Shown: in pieces, positions 55,532 through 64,000 of the stretch | How the letters are laid out: each line of letters begins with the position of its first letter | Position numbering within the stretch: the stretch's first letter is position 1 | DNA from: Paracyclopina nana | Lineage: Eukaryota; Arthropoda; Copepoda; Cyclopoida; Cyclopettidae | Reading direction: 5' to 3' | NCBI GenBank assembly: GCA_019096065.1 | Contig: JAGUCH010000004.1 | Span: forward strand, 6,634,001 to 6,698,000 | Length of the DNA: 64,000 nucleotides | The notes under the pieces: model-generated | The model's input: only the letters and a program-made list of their open reading frames with translations | What the model was told of the DNA's origin: nothing | Databases searched by the model: none | Program-made: the position numbers and the translations under genes

Positions 55532-57865
55532 GAAGCAATGTACTTCACAATACTGATGACGTTCACACTATTACTCGAGGTGCCAAGCGCACAACCCCGG
55601 CCTCAACCTGCTCTACAGGAAGGAGGAGACGGACCACCTGAAGACCCGGCTGCCACCTTCACGGTGTTTGACTGCGAGTCACCAAAATCAACCCACGAGA
55701 GCGTCGACTTGAATGACCCGGACGAATGCGATGATATCGGCACCACCTATGAATCGGCTGTCAACATCACCGTGCAGGTGCTGCAGACTGCGACGACCAA
55801 ACCCGTCGCCGCCCACCGTTGCCACGTGACCCTGACCCGCGAAGTGACCAGATGCGGGTTCGACAGCGTCAGCTATGGGACCCAGATCGTTGCTTACCAC
55901 CAGCCCTATACCGTGTCGCCCCAGGCCTGCCGCAAGGCGGTGGAACGGGGCTACCTGATCGTCGAGGGCCAACGGGTGAATGTGACCCTCAACGTGCCCG
56001 CCAACCTGGCTTACTTCTCTCGAGGAGGTCTTGACGGAGACCACCGATGCAGGACCATGTCATTCAGCCACAACGGTGTCATGTATCACCGCTCTTACGA
56101 GCAGACCCGGATCGACGCCCTTGTCACCGCTGTCTATGGAAAACTGCACACCAGCTCTGGACGAGTGGTGTTCGATAATCACATCGTGGCCAACTACCGG
56201 GACAAGATCGTCCACGACACGCTCGAAGGCACCATGGTATGGGAAGCTCATGACACCACCTGCATGGAAGAGACCTCTGAGGTCTATCAAGGGCCCGCTT
56301 CGCTATACCCGCACCAGAACTCCACCATGCTAGGTCAGGTGGGGGATCTGCTCCTGATTGCCCGCGAAGAGGAATCCAGGTACGCAGGATTTGTCCTTAA
56401 GGGGGTCCAGTCGACCTGCCAGCGGCGGGTCTTCCGGACTCAGCTGAGGGACTTTGCAGTCGTCCTTCTCCGCCCAGGCGAGGCTCCCATCGCCGCGTCG
56501 ACCCACCTGACGGAAGAGGTCCACCACGCTCACGTGCAAACCCAACTGGCTTTCCTGCACGCCGAGCACGCCCTGCATCTCGACGACCGGTTCAAATTCC
56601 TGCAGGACCTCATCTGCAAGAATGAGCGGAGCATCCTGCACACCAAGCTGCAGGACATGGCCAGCGGTGGGTCCTCCTACGCCACGCTTGACTCCCACGG
56701 GCCCGGCCATTTGGTCACCCGGGCTGGGGCGGTCGCCTACATCACCAGCTGCTACCCGATGCAGGCCATGACGCGTGCCTTCCCTAACTGCACGCAGGAG
56801 ATCCCCGTGTTGGTCGGGAACCACTCCCGGTTCGCGGATCCCCTCTCCTTCATCTTGGTGGACCGGCCCAGCATCATACCCTGCGACGCCATCACGCCTG
56901 TGAAGTGGAGGATCCAGGGACACTGGATGTGTGCTACTCCTAGCATCCACTCCTGCACGCCGCCATCGCAATTGGACCCCACCTCCGATCGACAACATGG
57001 ACGCCCCTACGAGATCGGTCGGGGCCTAGGGGGTGGTATCTACTCCGCCCAGCAGCAGGCCGAGCACGCCCTCTACCTGCAGCTGTACCACGCGCGCGAG
57101 GCCGTGGTCACCACTCTGACGTCCAACGTCCTGAGGAACAGCTTCGCACGCGGATCGGGGGCCACCACCCTCTGGTCCGAGGACGACATCGACATGATGG
57201 TTGACCAGGTGGGCAACGCCCTCATCCCCTTCTTTTCGACCGTGGGGAAATACTGGAGCTACATGACCGGAGGTTTGGTGATCCTGGGCCTCATCAAGAT
57301 CATCCTAGGCTCTATCATCCGTATGATTATCCTGTATCGCCGCCGGGGACTGGGGTGGTGGTTGATGTATGGCCTGTGGCACACTGCCTTCATGGCTGTC
57401 GAACTCCCCTGGCGCATGGTAGCCAACCTGGGTAACGACGGACCCTTGTTCCCTGGCGACGACGATGAGGATGATGGCCACCCGGATTTCCGGCGCCGAC
57501 CTCGCTGGAAGCGAGATCACCGAGAACGAGCGGCCACCGAGCTCAGTGACTTCACTGTGCAAGATGGTTCGGAAACGGGAGAGAAAGACCCTTTGGATGC
57601 TCCAGACAAGTCGACATCGCCCCTCAAGGCTCTCCGCCGGTGGACGCGGCCCGACAAGGAGACCCAAGCATATCAGGACCTCCAAGCCCAGATCCGTACG
57701 ATTCACCAGCAATACACGGATCTATACGGGGTCCTTCAGCAGACCCTTCCCCAGGCACGCATGGTTGACGCGAATGGGACCCAGCCCAGCGCTCCCGCCA
57801 TGGAGGGTCCCCCTCGAGGCTCCCTGCTAGACCTGACTCAATCCGTCACTGCGAGGACACAGTAA
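55532..57865 (+). CDS. env: Gypsy envelope-like glycoprotein
   Basis: The frame is open from 55430. ATGs at 55490 and 55538 are candidates; the second directly follows a strong acceptor (CTCTTTTCCAG, ending 55532) and opens a signal peptide (MYFTILMTFTLLLEVPSA), giving 775 residues. The ectodomain is rich in cysteines and N-glycosylation sites (NITV, NVTL, NSTM, NCTQ, NHSR). One membrane anchor lies near residue 600 (GGLVILGLIKIILG), followed by a second aromatic hydrophobic stretch and a charged tail. The N-terminal pattern (FDCE then a DECDD-type cysteine, a VQVLQ strand, a C-x3-L-x-R...RCG block) resembles glycoproteins of chuvirus-like negative-strand RNA viruses, known to have been taken up by arthropod LTR elements. 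The assignment is by pattern memory only. The gene appears intact. Confidence 0.75.
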   Translation, partial: EAMYFTILMTFTLLLEVPSAQPRPQPALQEGGDGPPEDPAATFTVFDCESPKSTHESVDLNDPDECDDIGTTYESAVNITVQVLQTATTKPVAAHRCHVTLTREVTRCGFDSVSYGTQIVAYHQPYTVSPQACRKAVERGYLIVEGQRVNVTLNVPANLAYFSRGGLDGDHRCRTMSFSHNGVMYHRSYEQTRIDALVTAVYGKLHTSSGRVVFDNHIVANYRDKIVHDTLEGTMVWEAHDTTCMEETSEVYQGPASLYPHQNSTMLGQVGDLLLIAREEESRYAGFVLKGVQSTCQRRVFRTQLRDFAVVLLRPGEAPIAASTHLTEEVHHAHVQTQLAFLHAEHALHLDDRFKFLQDLICKNERSILHTKLQDMASGGSSYATLDSHGPGHLVTRAGAVAYITSCYPMQAMTRAFPNCTQEIPVLVGNHSRFADPLSFILVDRPSIIPCDAITPVKWRIQGHWMCATPSIHSCTPPSQLDPTSDRQHGRPYEIGRGLGGGIYSAQQQAEHALYLQLYHAREAVVTTLTSNVLRNSFARGSGATTLWSEDDIDMMVDQVGNALIPFFSTVGKYWSYMTGGLVILGLIKIILGSIIRMIILYRRRGLGWWLMYGLWHTAFMAVELPWRMVANLGNDGPLFPGDDDEDDGHPDFRRRPRWKRDHRERAATELSDFTVQDGSETGEKDPLDAPDKSTSPLKALRRWTRPDKETQAYQDLQAQIRTIHQQYTDLYGVLQQTLPQARMVDANGTQPSAPAMEGPPRGSLLDLTQSVTARTQ

Positions 57866-57867
57866 CC

Positions 57868-57883
57868 TTCTAGCGTGGGGTGA
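57868..57883 (+). other. Putative polypurine tract of Gypsy element
   Basis: A short G-rich run GTGGGGTGA immediately precedes the 3' LTR. It is less pure than a classical tract. Confidence 0.4.
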
Positions 57884-58128
57884 TGTAGCAGGGAGCGTGT
57901 CGGCCTACGGGTCGACCGCTCGCTGCGCGCGCTCGCCTCGGGCGCGCGGTAGTATAACGAGTAGTATAGTGTGATCATCAGTAAAGGAAATAAATTCACC
58001 GCATTGACACGTGTTGTCTGCGGCCCAAAGACTGACCTCTGCTAGCCTCCAGGCCCGTCCCCGCTTGACGTAGCCTAGATACGAGTAGTGGCTTGATAAG
58101 TCACAGTAGTATATCTCGACCTACTACA
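57884..58128 (+). repeat. 3' LTR of Gypsy element
   Basis: A 245-bp copy, identical by eye to 48890-49134. It is followed by the TCTC target duplication at 58129-58132 and then BEL gag sequence. Confidence 0.95.
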
Positions 58129-58976
58129 TCTCCCTCGTTGAGACAATTGGTGAAATGATGCATCACTTGATCGTCAGATTGCAGGAGCCCCTTAGCATCT
58201 TCCAGATAGTTTCTGACATGTCTAGCACTGAGTTCGAATTCACTTTGCAGTCTTCTTGATTCCTGGAGCCTGGCGAGCTCACTCGCCACTGTGGGGGCAT
58301 CCACTGGCCTCAGCGGGGCTGGCTGCTTGGTGGAGCTTGAGGTGTTTGATTCCTCAGTTTCCAGAGCCACTTCCAATCTGTCTGGATCCCTTGTTTCTGT
58401 CACAGTTTGGGTAGACATATTCAGGCCGTAGTCCTCAGACCTCACTGTCATGTAGAGATCTTCCTGGCTATCACTACTGAGAGTCTCAAGATCTTCTAAA
58501 CTCTCGCGGTCTTCTTCTCGGGGAGGTTCAGTTGGAGAGTTTTGCGGGGGCGTGACAACTATTTCAGGAACGCCACAGCTCCTCTGGCTCTCTGCTGGAA
58601 CATTATTGTTGGCAGGTGGATTGATCTCCTCGTAAGCTGCGACTTGAGGGACGACGTCTGGCTGGCCAATCAGTTCTCGATATTGGCCAAGGACTTGTTC
58701 ACTTTCTTCCAGCAGGGACCTCGACAATTCCCCTTCTGGATCGTCGCTCGTCAGCTGCAGAATTTCTCTGTAGCTAATGTCGGCAATCTTTAGTTGCTCC
58801 TTGGCTTTTCTAGTCAGTTCTTCTATTGCGGCCCTGGTTTTCCGGGCAGTAGTCTCAGGTGACAATGCAGGTTCTCCTCGAATGCGGCTGCTGACTCTCA
58901 CAGGCTTTTCGCCGGAAGAGTGAGCTGATCGGGGCCTTTTCTTCGAGTTTTGCGTCGTTTTCTTTTTGGGTGGCAT
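58129..58976 (-). CDS. BEL/Pao gag-pol polyprotein, N-terminal part
   Basis: Starts at ATG 58976 with a Lys-rich head (MPPKKKTTQNSKKRPR, a likely nuclear-localisation-type patch) and continues 282 codons of acidic, Ser/Glu-rich gag sequence to the Gypsy insertion. Reading frame across the insertion: 848 nt here plus 6583 nt (48885-42303, one TSD copy removed) equals 7431 nt, exactly 2477 codons. The polyprotein was therefore a single 2476-residue frame when the Gypsy element landed. The open extension shown by a naive ORF into LTR sequence is spurious. Confidence 0.9.
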
Positions 58977-59093
58977 CAGCTGACTGGCTTCTTCTGAATT
59001 CTCGCATTTCGCGGAAAATTCATAGTCTCTCTCGTTGTTGTTATTGCCAGGTTCGAAGGCGGGGCTTCAGCATTTCGCTTAGCCAGACTTTGA

Positions 59094-59114
59094 ATCCCGG
59101 TCGTCGCGGCACCA
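59094..59114 (-). other. Primer-binding site of BEL/Pao element
   Basis: On the minus strand, four bases after the 5' LTR, TGGTGCCGCGACGACCGGGA begins. The plus strand reads as a tRNA 3' end: a GAATCCC T-loop-like stretch, acceptor stem and CCA. The complementarity appears to extend over 20 nt. The tRNA species was not identified. Confidence 0.65.
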
Positions 59115-59118
59115 AAAC

Positions 59119-59416
59119 TGTTGCAGGACAAGCTCCTGAAGGATGAGAGGACTCGAATCCGGGATCGAGAACGATGAGAAGCTTCAACCGATAACCTTAC
59201 TAACAACCTTATTGATCAAGGCTGCAAATAAAGACAAGTTATACACGAATTCAAAATGGATACTTAGAATTAATAGAGAGATCTTGACAAGTAAAAAGCA
59301 GCGTATTATTCGGGTATCGGTAAGCAAGTGAGTACAATTATTCTCAGCGTAATACAGCAAAAATCGATGAGCACTTCTCAGGAAAAAGGGGATCGTAAAT
59401 GCCTCGAGCCTCAACA
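59119..59416 (-). repeat. 5' LTR of BEL/Pao element
   Basis: 298 bp, identical by eye to the left copy. The GCTGC target duplication follows at 59417-59421. Confidence 0.95.
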
Positions 59417-59421
59417 GCTGC

Positions 59422-60739
59422 GTTTTTTAAAAAGTTGGTCATAGCCATTCATAGACCTCCAAGATTAAAAACCTTTTTTTTTAGTACAAGTTTTGGCTCA
59501 AGAGCTTACATTTCCGGTGCTAAATCAGAAATCAACTTTATTTACTTCAATGGACACCTTAAGTTTCAATTTTTCTATCGATGAGTGTTAACGCTAAATA
59601 TCAAATTGGAATTTGTTTTTTTGCGAAGATTTCTGCTTTTCGGCAAAATTGAAGCGTTTAATGTTGACTACTTTATTCAATGATGTTCTTAAAAGAGAAG
59701 CTTACAGAAACATCACATACTACTGTATAGGAAACATTTGTATTTAAGCAATCCAAATCAACATCGAGTAAAAAAAATCATCAAAAAGATATTTTGAAAC
59801 TATTTGTTAAAAAATAGGTTCATCACTATGTAAGTAATAGTTATAGAATTTAAGTCTTTATGAAATTGTGGAAAAATCATAACAAAATTGAAGCACGTTT
59901 CTTGTGGTCAAACTTATGAATCAAGCCTTTAATTTATAAGTTTATTGTAAATGCAATCAGCGGAAAAATTAGTGTCAACTGAGTATACGCTACATTTGCG
60001 TATGTTGCGTACGCATGTAATAACGCGCGAGCGCTTTTTAGTCGGAATTGCTACTATATCTCTGTTACAATAATTGAAGCTCGTCCAGTTGGTCAACTGC
60101 TTCCCAAAGAGCTGGTTCAAGATGACCAAGAAGATATTTTTTCCGATTTCGTGCCTTCAGGTATATTTGCATTACGTAGAACTATATAGAAAATGTGTAC
60201 GACGACAGTTGGTCGACTAATTCTCGTGAACACATAAACTGAACTTTCTCCATTATCATCATCGGCTAAAGTTTAGATAATTACCTGTCAACAATTGATA
60301 AGATTTTGCCAAGTGCCCAGCAGCCGAAAATCTATGGCAAAAGCGCTTTTCTCTTTTTTTATCTGACCAAAATTGTCATGGCGGTGACAAGAAATGCGAG
60401 AAGGTTAATTTTGTGGTTTCATGAATATTTTAGCAGAAAGATAACTATATAGAGATGATGTCGTGACAAATTACCATTTTTCATGCCAAGTGCACTTTTG
60501 TGACTCGATTGACATTTTTATGAAAAGAAAATCCAACCGTATTTTTCAAATTTGCAATTTACATCAAATGTGTATACTATATGTAGTAAATGGTCAATAA
60601 TCGGTTCGCACCTTGGAGCATTGTATCAGAGGGACGCGCGCATTTACAGGATATATGGTAGAAAGTTGCGCTATGCTAAAATACGCGAGCCTTAACTATA
60701 AGGGGGAAACTCTGGCAGTTTTTCCCCAGATTCCAATTG
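59422..60739. other. Intergenic; probable promoter of the next gene at its right end
   Basis: About 1.3 kb of AT-rich DNA without a supported gene. TATAAG at 60697-60702 is followed 38 nt later by the ATG of the secreted Cys-rich protein, which would imply a very short leader if it is the true TATA box. Confidence 0.4.
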
Positions 60740-61906
60740 ATGATGGTGTCGATAATTTATTTGCAGTTAATCATGCTTTGGCTGTCTTTGGCAGAGGCCA
60801 ACCAATTATTGGGGCAAAACAACCAGAATATCAATTTCATCGATGACCCCAGCAAACATGCCATTGACTTCACTGGTGCCCTGCCAGGCCCGGATGGCAT
60901 CGTTTGCGTTGAGAGGAAAAAGTATGTGGACAAGACGGAGAAGGATCAGCTCAAGGAGTGCTTCGTGCAAAATGTCACCCAATGCTACTACACCTACATC
61001 ACTGAATACAGTGAAGCCTCGCAAGAAAAGTGCGTGGACTTCTACTGGAAAACCTGCAAAATTGTGTTCAAGGAGAGAGTCTTCAATGCCACGACGCGGG
61101 TGTGCAAAAAGCCTCTCATCAAGAGGTGCGATGACCAATCTTCGTACAATAAAGCAGAGCCCAAAATTGTCTGCGAGACTTTCTTTGAAACAGCCTGTAA
61201 CACCACTGACGTGGTCCCAGCTCCAGGAGATGAGCCCTTGCCTGTCACCTTCTGCGACAAGATTCCAAGGAAGATTTGCGCACCTGACAACTGCAGAGTG
61301 GTGGAAGATGTGGAGCAATGCCAAGAATCCTCAGACCAATCCACCATTGACCAGCCCATTGAGTTGTGTGACTTGCAACCCCAAAAGCACTGCAGCCAAG
61401 AAAAGATATCCGTGCCCAGACTTGTGCCAGAGCAGAAATGCAGGCAAATTGAAAAGGAGATTTGCAACACCCAACTGGTGAACCCTCACGACACAAAGAA
61501 GCCAGTGATCATCAAGTACTGTGCCAAAAAGGAGAGGGTTCAAGCTAGCACCAGTAGCTACTTACCACCACCATCACAGCCAATTCAGTCCCAGTTCCAA
61601 CCAATTGATCTGCCACCGCCACCAGTTTATGCCAGCTCAAGACCACCGCCAGTCTATTCTAGTCCCACTCCTTCCACCTACAGAACCACCTTTTCCTCTT
61701 CAAGCAACCCACAGAGGGCCAAGAGAGACCCAGAAATCCCAGTTGTCATTGAAGCCAATCCTGTGTGGACTCCAGAAGATGAGGATGACCTTCAGCAACT
61801 GCCAAAGTCTGGGTCCTGGATCAATCGAAGGGCAGATGGGCCTGAAGGTGGCAATAATAAGAGAGTCTCGCGTAGCTTGAAAGACATCATGGGATTCAAT
61901 CAATGA
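60740..61906 (+). CDS. Secreted cysteine-rich protein with dibasic processing sites
   Basis: A single open frame of 388 residues from ATG 60740, starting with a signal peptide (MMVSIIYLQLIMLWLSLAEA). Residues ~50-265 hold about 20 cysteines in repeated C-x(6-10)-C spacing (for example CVERKK, ECFVQNVTQC, KCVDFYWKTC, RVCKKPLIKRC), implying several disulfides, with N-glycosylation sites NVT, NAT and NTT. Residues ~270-325 are Pro/Ser/Tyr-rich and probably extended. C-terminal basic sites RAKR|DP, NRR and NKR suggest furin-type cleavage, with the last releasing a ~13-residue tail. I recognise the style of arthropod secreted proteins but not a named family. No intron is evident; a short upstream exon cannot be excluded. 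Confidence 0.75.
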   Translation: MMVSIIYLQLIMLWLSLAEANQLLGQNNQNINFIDDPSKHAIDFTGALPGPDGIVCVERKKYVDKTEKDQLKECFVQNVTQCYYTYITEYSEASQEKCVDFYWKTCKIVFKERVFNATTRVCKKPLIKRCDDQSSYNKAEPKIVCETFFETACNTTDVVPAPGDEPLPVTFCDKIPRKICAPDNCRVVEDVEQCQESSDQSTIDQPIELCDLQPQKHCSQEKISVPRLVPEQKCRQIEKEICNTQLVNPHDTKKPVIIKYCAKKERVQASTSSYLPPPSQPIQSQFQPIDLPPPPVYASSRPPPVYSSPTPSTYRTTFSSSSNPQRAKRDPEIPVVIEANPVWTPEDEDDLQQLPKSGSWINRRADGPEGGNNKRVSRSLKDIMGFNQ

Positions 61907-61917
61907 GGCAATCACTT

Positions 61918-62229
61918 ATCAATGCTCAATTCATAAAGATATTATTATTGTCTGTACAAATACAAGTATGTTTAACTGAAATGCAATCAGAACGACCAAA
62001 CAGCCACTTTCCAATGATTTTAGCCTTTAGTGGTTTTCTTTTCATCATCAAAATTCTGCTGGATTTCGTGCAACCACGAATTGTCCGCTTAAAGAGACTT
62101 AAAATTATTTTTTTTGTATTTTTTCTACTGTCTTTTGGCTTACTGAATATAGCTAGATTTGTCAGCATCAGTTCAAATATAGCGCCTTTATTTATCAGGT
62201 TTTATCTGTCAAATGTGCAGGCAAGCTGA
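61918..62229 (+). CDS. Doubtful small membrane-protein ORF
   Basis: The frame overlaps the preceding stop and runs about 108 codons with two hydrophobic segments separated by a basic stretch (RLKRLKII). Its AT-rich composition makes hydrophobic ORFs common by chance, and it lies where the 3' UTR of the secreted protein gene is expected. No splice or promoter support. Confidence 0.15.
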   Translation: MNAQFIKILLLSVQIQVCLTEMQSERPNSHFPMILAFSGFLFIIKILLDFVQPRIVRLKRLKIIFFVFFLLSFGLLNIARFVSISSNIAPLFIRFYLSNVQAS

Positions 62230-62534
62230 GTCAAGAAAATTAAGGCTAAAATTAGATGAATCTTTGATTCATAGCAAACTAATCATCATTTTGCCAGGAA
62301 ATGAAAGTCTACAATTCAAACTAATAAAAATACCCGAAAATATAATATGCCTCTAAGCTTTAAAAAGTCTGAAGCTCATTTTATGGGTCACAATTTGAAG
62401 ATGCTTGACTTGATTCGATCCATTGTTAACACGCGGCAAATCAAATCAACACCGAGTCAGCTGCTGCATCGTGGCTCATAACAAAATCATCTGATTTGAA
62501 GCTAGGAGCAGAGTGAATATTTTTTTACGTCAAA
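62230..62534. other. Intergenic, 5' flank of BTAF1
   Basis: About 300 bp that should contain the 3' end of the upstream gene and the BTAF1 promoter. No TATA box near the ATG, as expected for a housekeeping gene. Confidence 0.35.
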
Positions 62535-64000
62535 ATGTCGAGGTTAGACCGCTTGTTTACTTTGATTTCAACCTCGACTTCTGCATCAGCGAGGACACTG
62601 GCTACGAAGCAAATAGGTGAAATCCAAAAGACACATCCTGGAGAGCTGCACAATTTGCTCTCAAGGTTGCACCCATTGCTAAGATCAAAAAGATGGGAGA
62701 CCAGGATTTCGGCTGCTGCTGCCATCGCCGCCATTTTGAAAGAGCTCCCTCCCTTCGTGGCTGATCCAGTGAAAGACGAGGACAAGGCTGGGATTTTTCA
62801 AGAATATGCCAGCAAGTTCAACTTGAACAGGATCGTCGGTGATGGCAATGCCTTTCTGAATGCATCCAATGGTGAGGAGTACGAGGCTGTGGCCTCCGCC
62901 TCCACCGAGGACCAGAAAAAGAGGCTTAACTCTGACATGGGCTTCGACATGGCTGTGAACCTCGGCATCATGAAACCCGACGAGCTAGTCACCAACCATG
63001 ACCTTGCCTCTGTGGGGGAGGAGAATGAAAATCTTAGCGCAAGAGAGAAAAATGTGAGACGAAGGCAAAAACGAAAGCAAGCCAAAGAACAAGTGGAGAC
63101 TTCCAAGAAGTTCAAGCTAGAGCAACAATATTACAGCGTCGATGACACTGAAAAAGAAGCCCTATCAACTGTGAAATGGCCTTTTGAAAAATTCTGCTCT
63201 GTCCTCAAAAAAGATTTGGAGAGCCCCGTGTGGGAGGAGCGCCATGGAGCAGCCACAGCTCTGAGGGAAATCATTCTCCTCCAGGGCTTTTGCGGTGGCA
63301 AGAGCCTCGGTCAGAGTTCCGACGAAATGGCTGAATCCCATGCTAAATGGCTAGATGACTTGGCAACTGAATTCCTCATTGTTCTAGCTCGTGATAGATT
63401 CGGTGATTTCGTCTCTGATCAAGTGGTTGCACCTGTTAGGGAAACCTCTGCAATGGCTCTTGGCAATGTGATAAAACTGATGAACAGGAGGCAAATCCAG
63501 AATGTGGTGGAAGTACTGATTGAATTGGCTGATCGGCCTGATTGGGAGTGCAGGCATGGTGCTTATTTGGGCTTGAAATATTTACTGTCAGCTGTCAACT
63601 TGGACTGTGATGTGACTGTCAAGGTGGTTTATCCGAGAGCCATCAAAGGTCTCAAAGATGTCGTGGACGATGTAGTGAGCGAAGCTGCTGCTGCTCTCAT
63701 ACCCGTAGTCAAACAATTTGTGGAGAAAATTGACATTGGCGAGTTGAGCGACTTGCTGTGGAACTGCTTAACCGACTTGGATGATTTGACTGGTTCCACC
63801 CAGTCAACAATGAAACTTTTGTCTGAAATCCTCAAGATTAAGGTGCCTTCGAATGGAACCTCGTCTTTGGCTGATTTAGTGCCGAGACTGTTTCCGTTTT
63901 TTCACCATTCAAGTAGTGGAGTTCGCAAGGCTGCCCTGCAAACTTTGGCCTCCCTTGTTTCGAGGCCAACTTTGGCCAATCAATTTTTGCCTGGCATTTG
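62535..64000 (+). CDS. BTAF1: TATA-binding-protein-associated factor BTAF1/Mot1, N-terminal part
   Basis: Swi2/Snf2-family ATPase that removes TBP from DNA; only the N-terminal HEAT-repeat region is in the window (488 codons plus 2 nt, open at the right edge). It starts MSRLDRLFTLISTST with the family's typical opening helix, then ELHNLLSRLHPLLRSKRWETRISAA, the first HEAT repeats. Other family-like blocks are WPFEKFCSVLKKDLESPVWEERHGAATALREI and DRFGDFVSDQVVAPVRETSAMALG. A basic patch (REKNVRRRQKRKQAK) lies between them, a probable nuclear localisation signal. The TBP-gripping loop and the ATPase lie beyond the window. No intron interrupts the visible 1466 nt. Confidence 0.95.
   Translation, partial: MSRLDRLFTLISTSTSASARTLATKQIGEIQKTHPGELHNLLSRLHPLLRSKRWETRISAAAAIAAILKELPPFVADPVKDEDKAGIFQEYASKFNLNRIVGDGNAFLNASNGEEYEAVASASTEDQKKRLNSDMGFDMAVNLGIMKPDELVTNHDLASVGEENENLSAREKNVRRRQKRKQAKEQVETSKKFKLEQQYYSVDDTEKEALSTVKWPFEKFCSVLKKDLESPVWEERHGAATALREIILLQGFCGGKSLGQSSDEMAESHAKWLDDLATEFLIVLARDRFGDFVSDQVVAPVRETSAMALGNVIKLMNRRQIQNVVEVLIELADRPDWECRHGAYLGLKYLLSAVNLDCDVTVKVVYPRAIKGLKDVVDDVVSEAAAALIPVVKQFVEKIDIGELSDLLWNCLTDLDDLTGSTQSTMKLLSEILKIKVPSNGTSSLADLVPRLFPFFHHSSSGVRKAALQTLASLVSRPTLANQFLPGI

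Larger units (their letters stand above)
48890..58128 (+). mobile_element. Gypsy/Ty3-type LTR retroelement with envelope-like gene
   Basis: A 9239-bp element inserted in opposite orientation inside the BEL gag. LTRs 48890-49134 and 57884-58128 (245 bp each, TGTAG...TACA) look identical. Order: LTR, ~925-nt structured leader, gag, protease, RT, RNase H, integrase, env, LTR. RT-RNase H-integrase order places it in Ty3/Gypsy. It is clearly richer in GC than the flanking genome and than the BEL element, suggesting a different compositional history. Several frameshifts interrupt gag-protease-RT between about 50525 and 52600; the 3' part of pol and env are open. Confidence 0.95.
38258..59416 (-). 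mobile_element. BEL/Pao LTR retrotransposon, interrupted by a nested Gypsy element
   Basis: Two direct 298-bp LTRs (38258-38555 and 59119-59416) bound the element. They begin TGTTG, end CAACA and look identical. The 5-bp target duplication GCTGC lies at 38253-38257 and 59417-59421. Orientation is minus: the primer-binding site is inside the right LTR and the polypurine tract inside the left LTR. Without the nested insertion (9239 bp plus 4-bp duplication) the element is about 11.9 kb, large for this superfamily. Gene order 5'-3' is gag-pol (one frame), ORF-A, ORF-B. The identical LTRs and open frames indicate recent activity. Confidence 0.95.

Overview
The window looks like nuclear DNA of a small-genome invertebrate, most likely an arthropod or other ecdysozoan. 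Host genes have short introns, often 50-85 bp, with GT-AG borders. They include conserved animal proteins: the Microprocessor subunit Pasha/DGCR8, a peptidylglycine alpha-hydroxylating monooxygenase without its lyase half, an MFSD11/UNC93-type membrane protein, an SLC2-type sugar transporter and the TBP remover BTAF1/Mot1. The species cannot be fixed from the sequence alone.

Region 1 (1-14 kb, plus strand) is one giant gene. It encodes at least 3862 residues, dominated by well over 100 tandem units of about 29 residues built on G-P-[IVK]-Y...H-[HN]-[FY], followed by a basic/acidic coiled-coil and a Ser/Gln-rich tail. Three consecutive exons are exactly 564 nt each, all bounded by phase-1 introns, and are homologous. 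I recognise no family.

Region 2 (14-30 kb) holds ordinary genes: a DUF2236 (mpaB/rubber-oxygenase-like) protein (+), PHM (-), a sugar transporter (+), a small secreted peptide precursor (+), MFSD11-like (-) and Pasha (-). A ~1-kb non-autonomous element with minisatellite-bearing terminal inverted repeats lies at 14966-15963.

Region 3 (30-38 kb) is AT-rich and gene-poor. It carries a Mutator-like non-autonomous element with an exact 11-bp target duplication, a tandem duplication carrying a Harbinger/Tourist-like MITE in only one copy, a second duplicated segment, and one seven-transmembrane receptor gene.

Region 4 (38.3-59.4 kb) is a nested pair of young LTR retroelements. The outer BEL/Pao element (minus strand, 298-bp LTRs, 5-bp TSD GCTGC, about 11.9 kb without the insert) has one long gag-pol frame plus two extra overlapping ORFs between pol and the 3' LTR; the first is Arg/Ser-rich and the second has zinc-knuckle-like motifs, and neither is recognisable. 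Its gag is split by a 9239-bp Gypsy-type element (plus strand, 245-bp LTRs, 4-bp TSD TCTC) with an intact envelope-like glycoprotein ORF whose layout resembles glycoproteins of chuvirus-like negative-strand RNA viruses. The Gypsy leader contains four structured repeats whose closing stems differ in sequence but keep pairing. Each element's two LTRs look identical, so both insertions are recent, although the Gypsy gag/RT region has several frameshifts.

Region 5 (59.4-64 kb) carries a secreted cysteine-rich protein with dibasic cleavage sites and the 5' part of BTAF1, which runs off the window.
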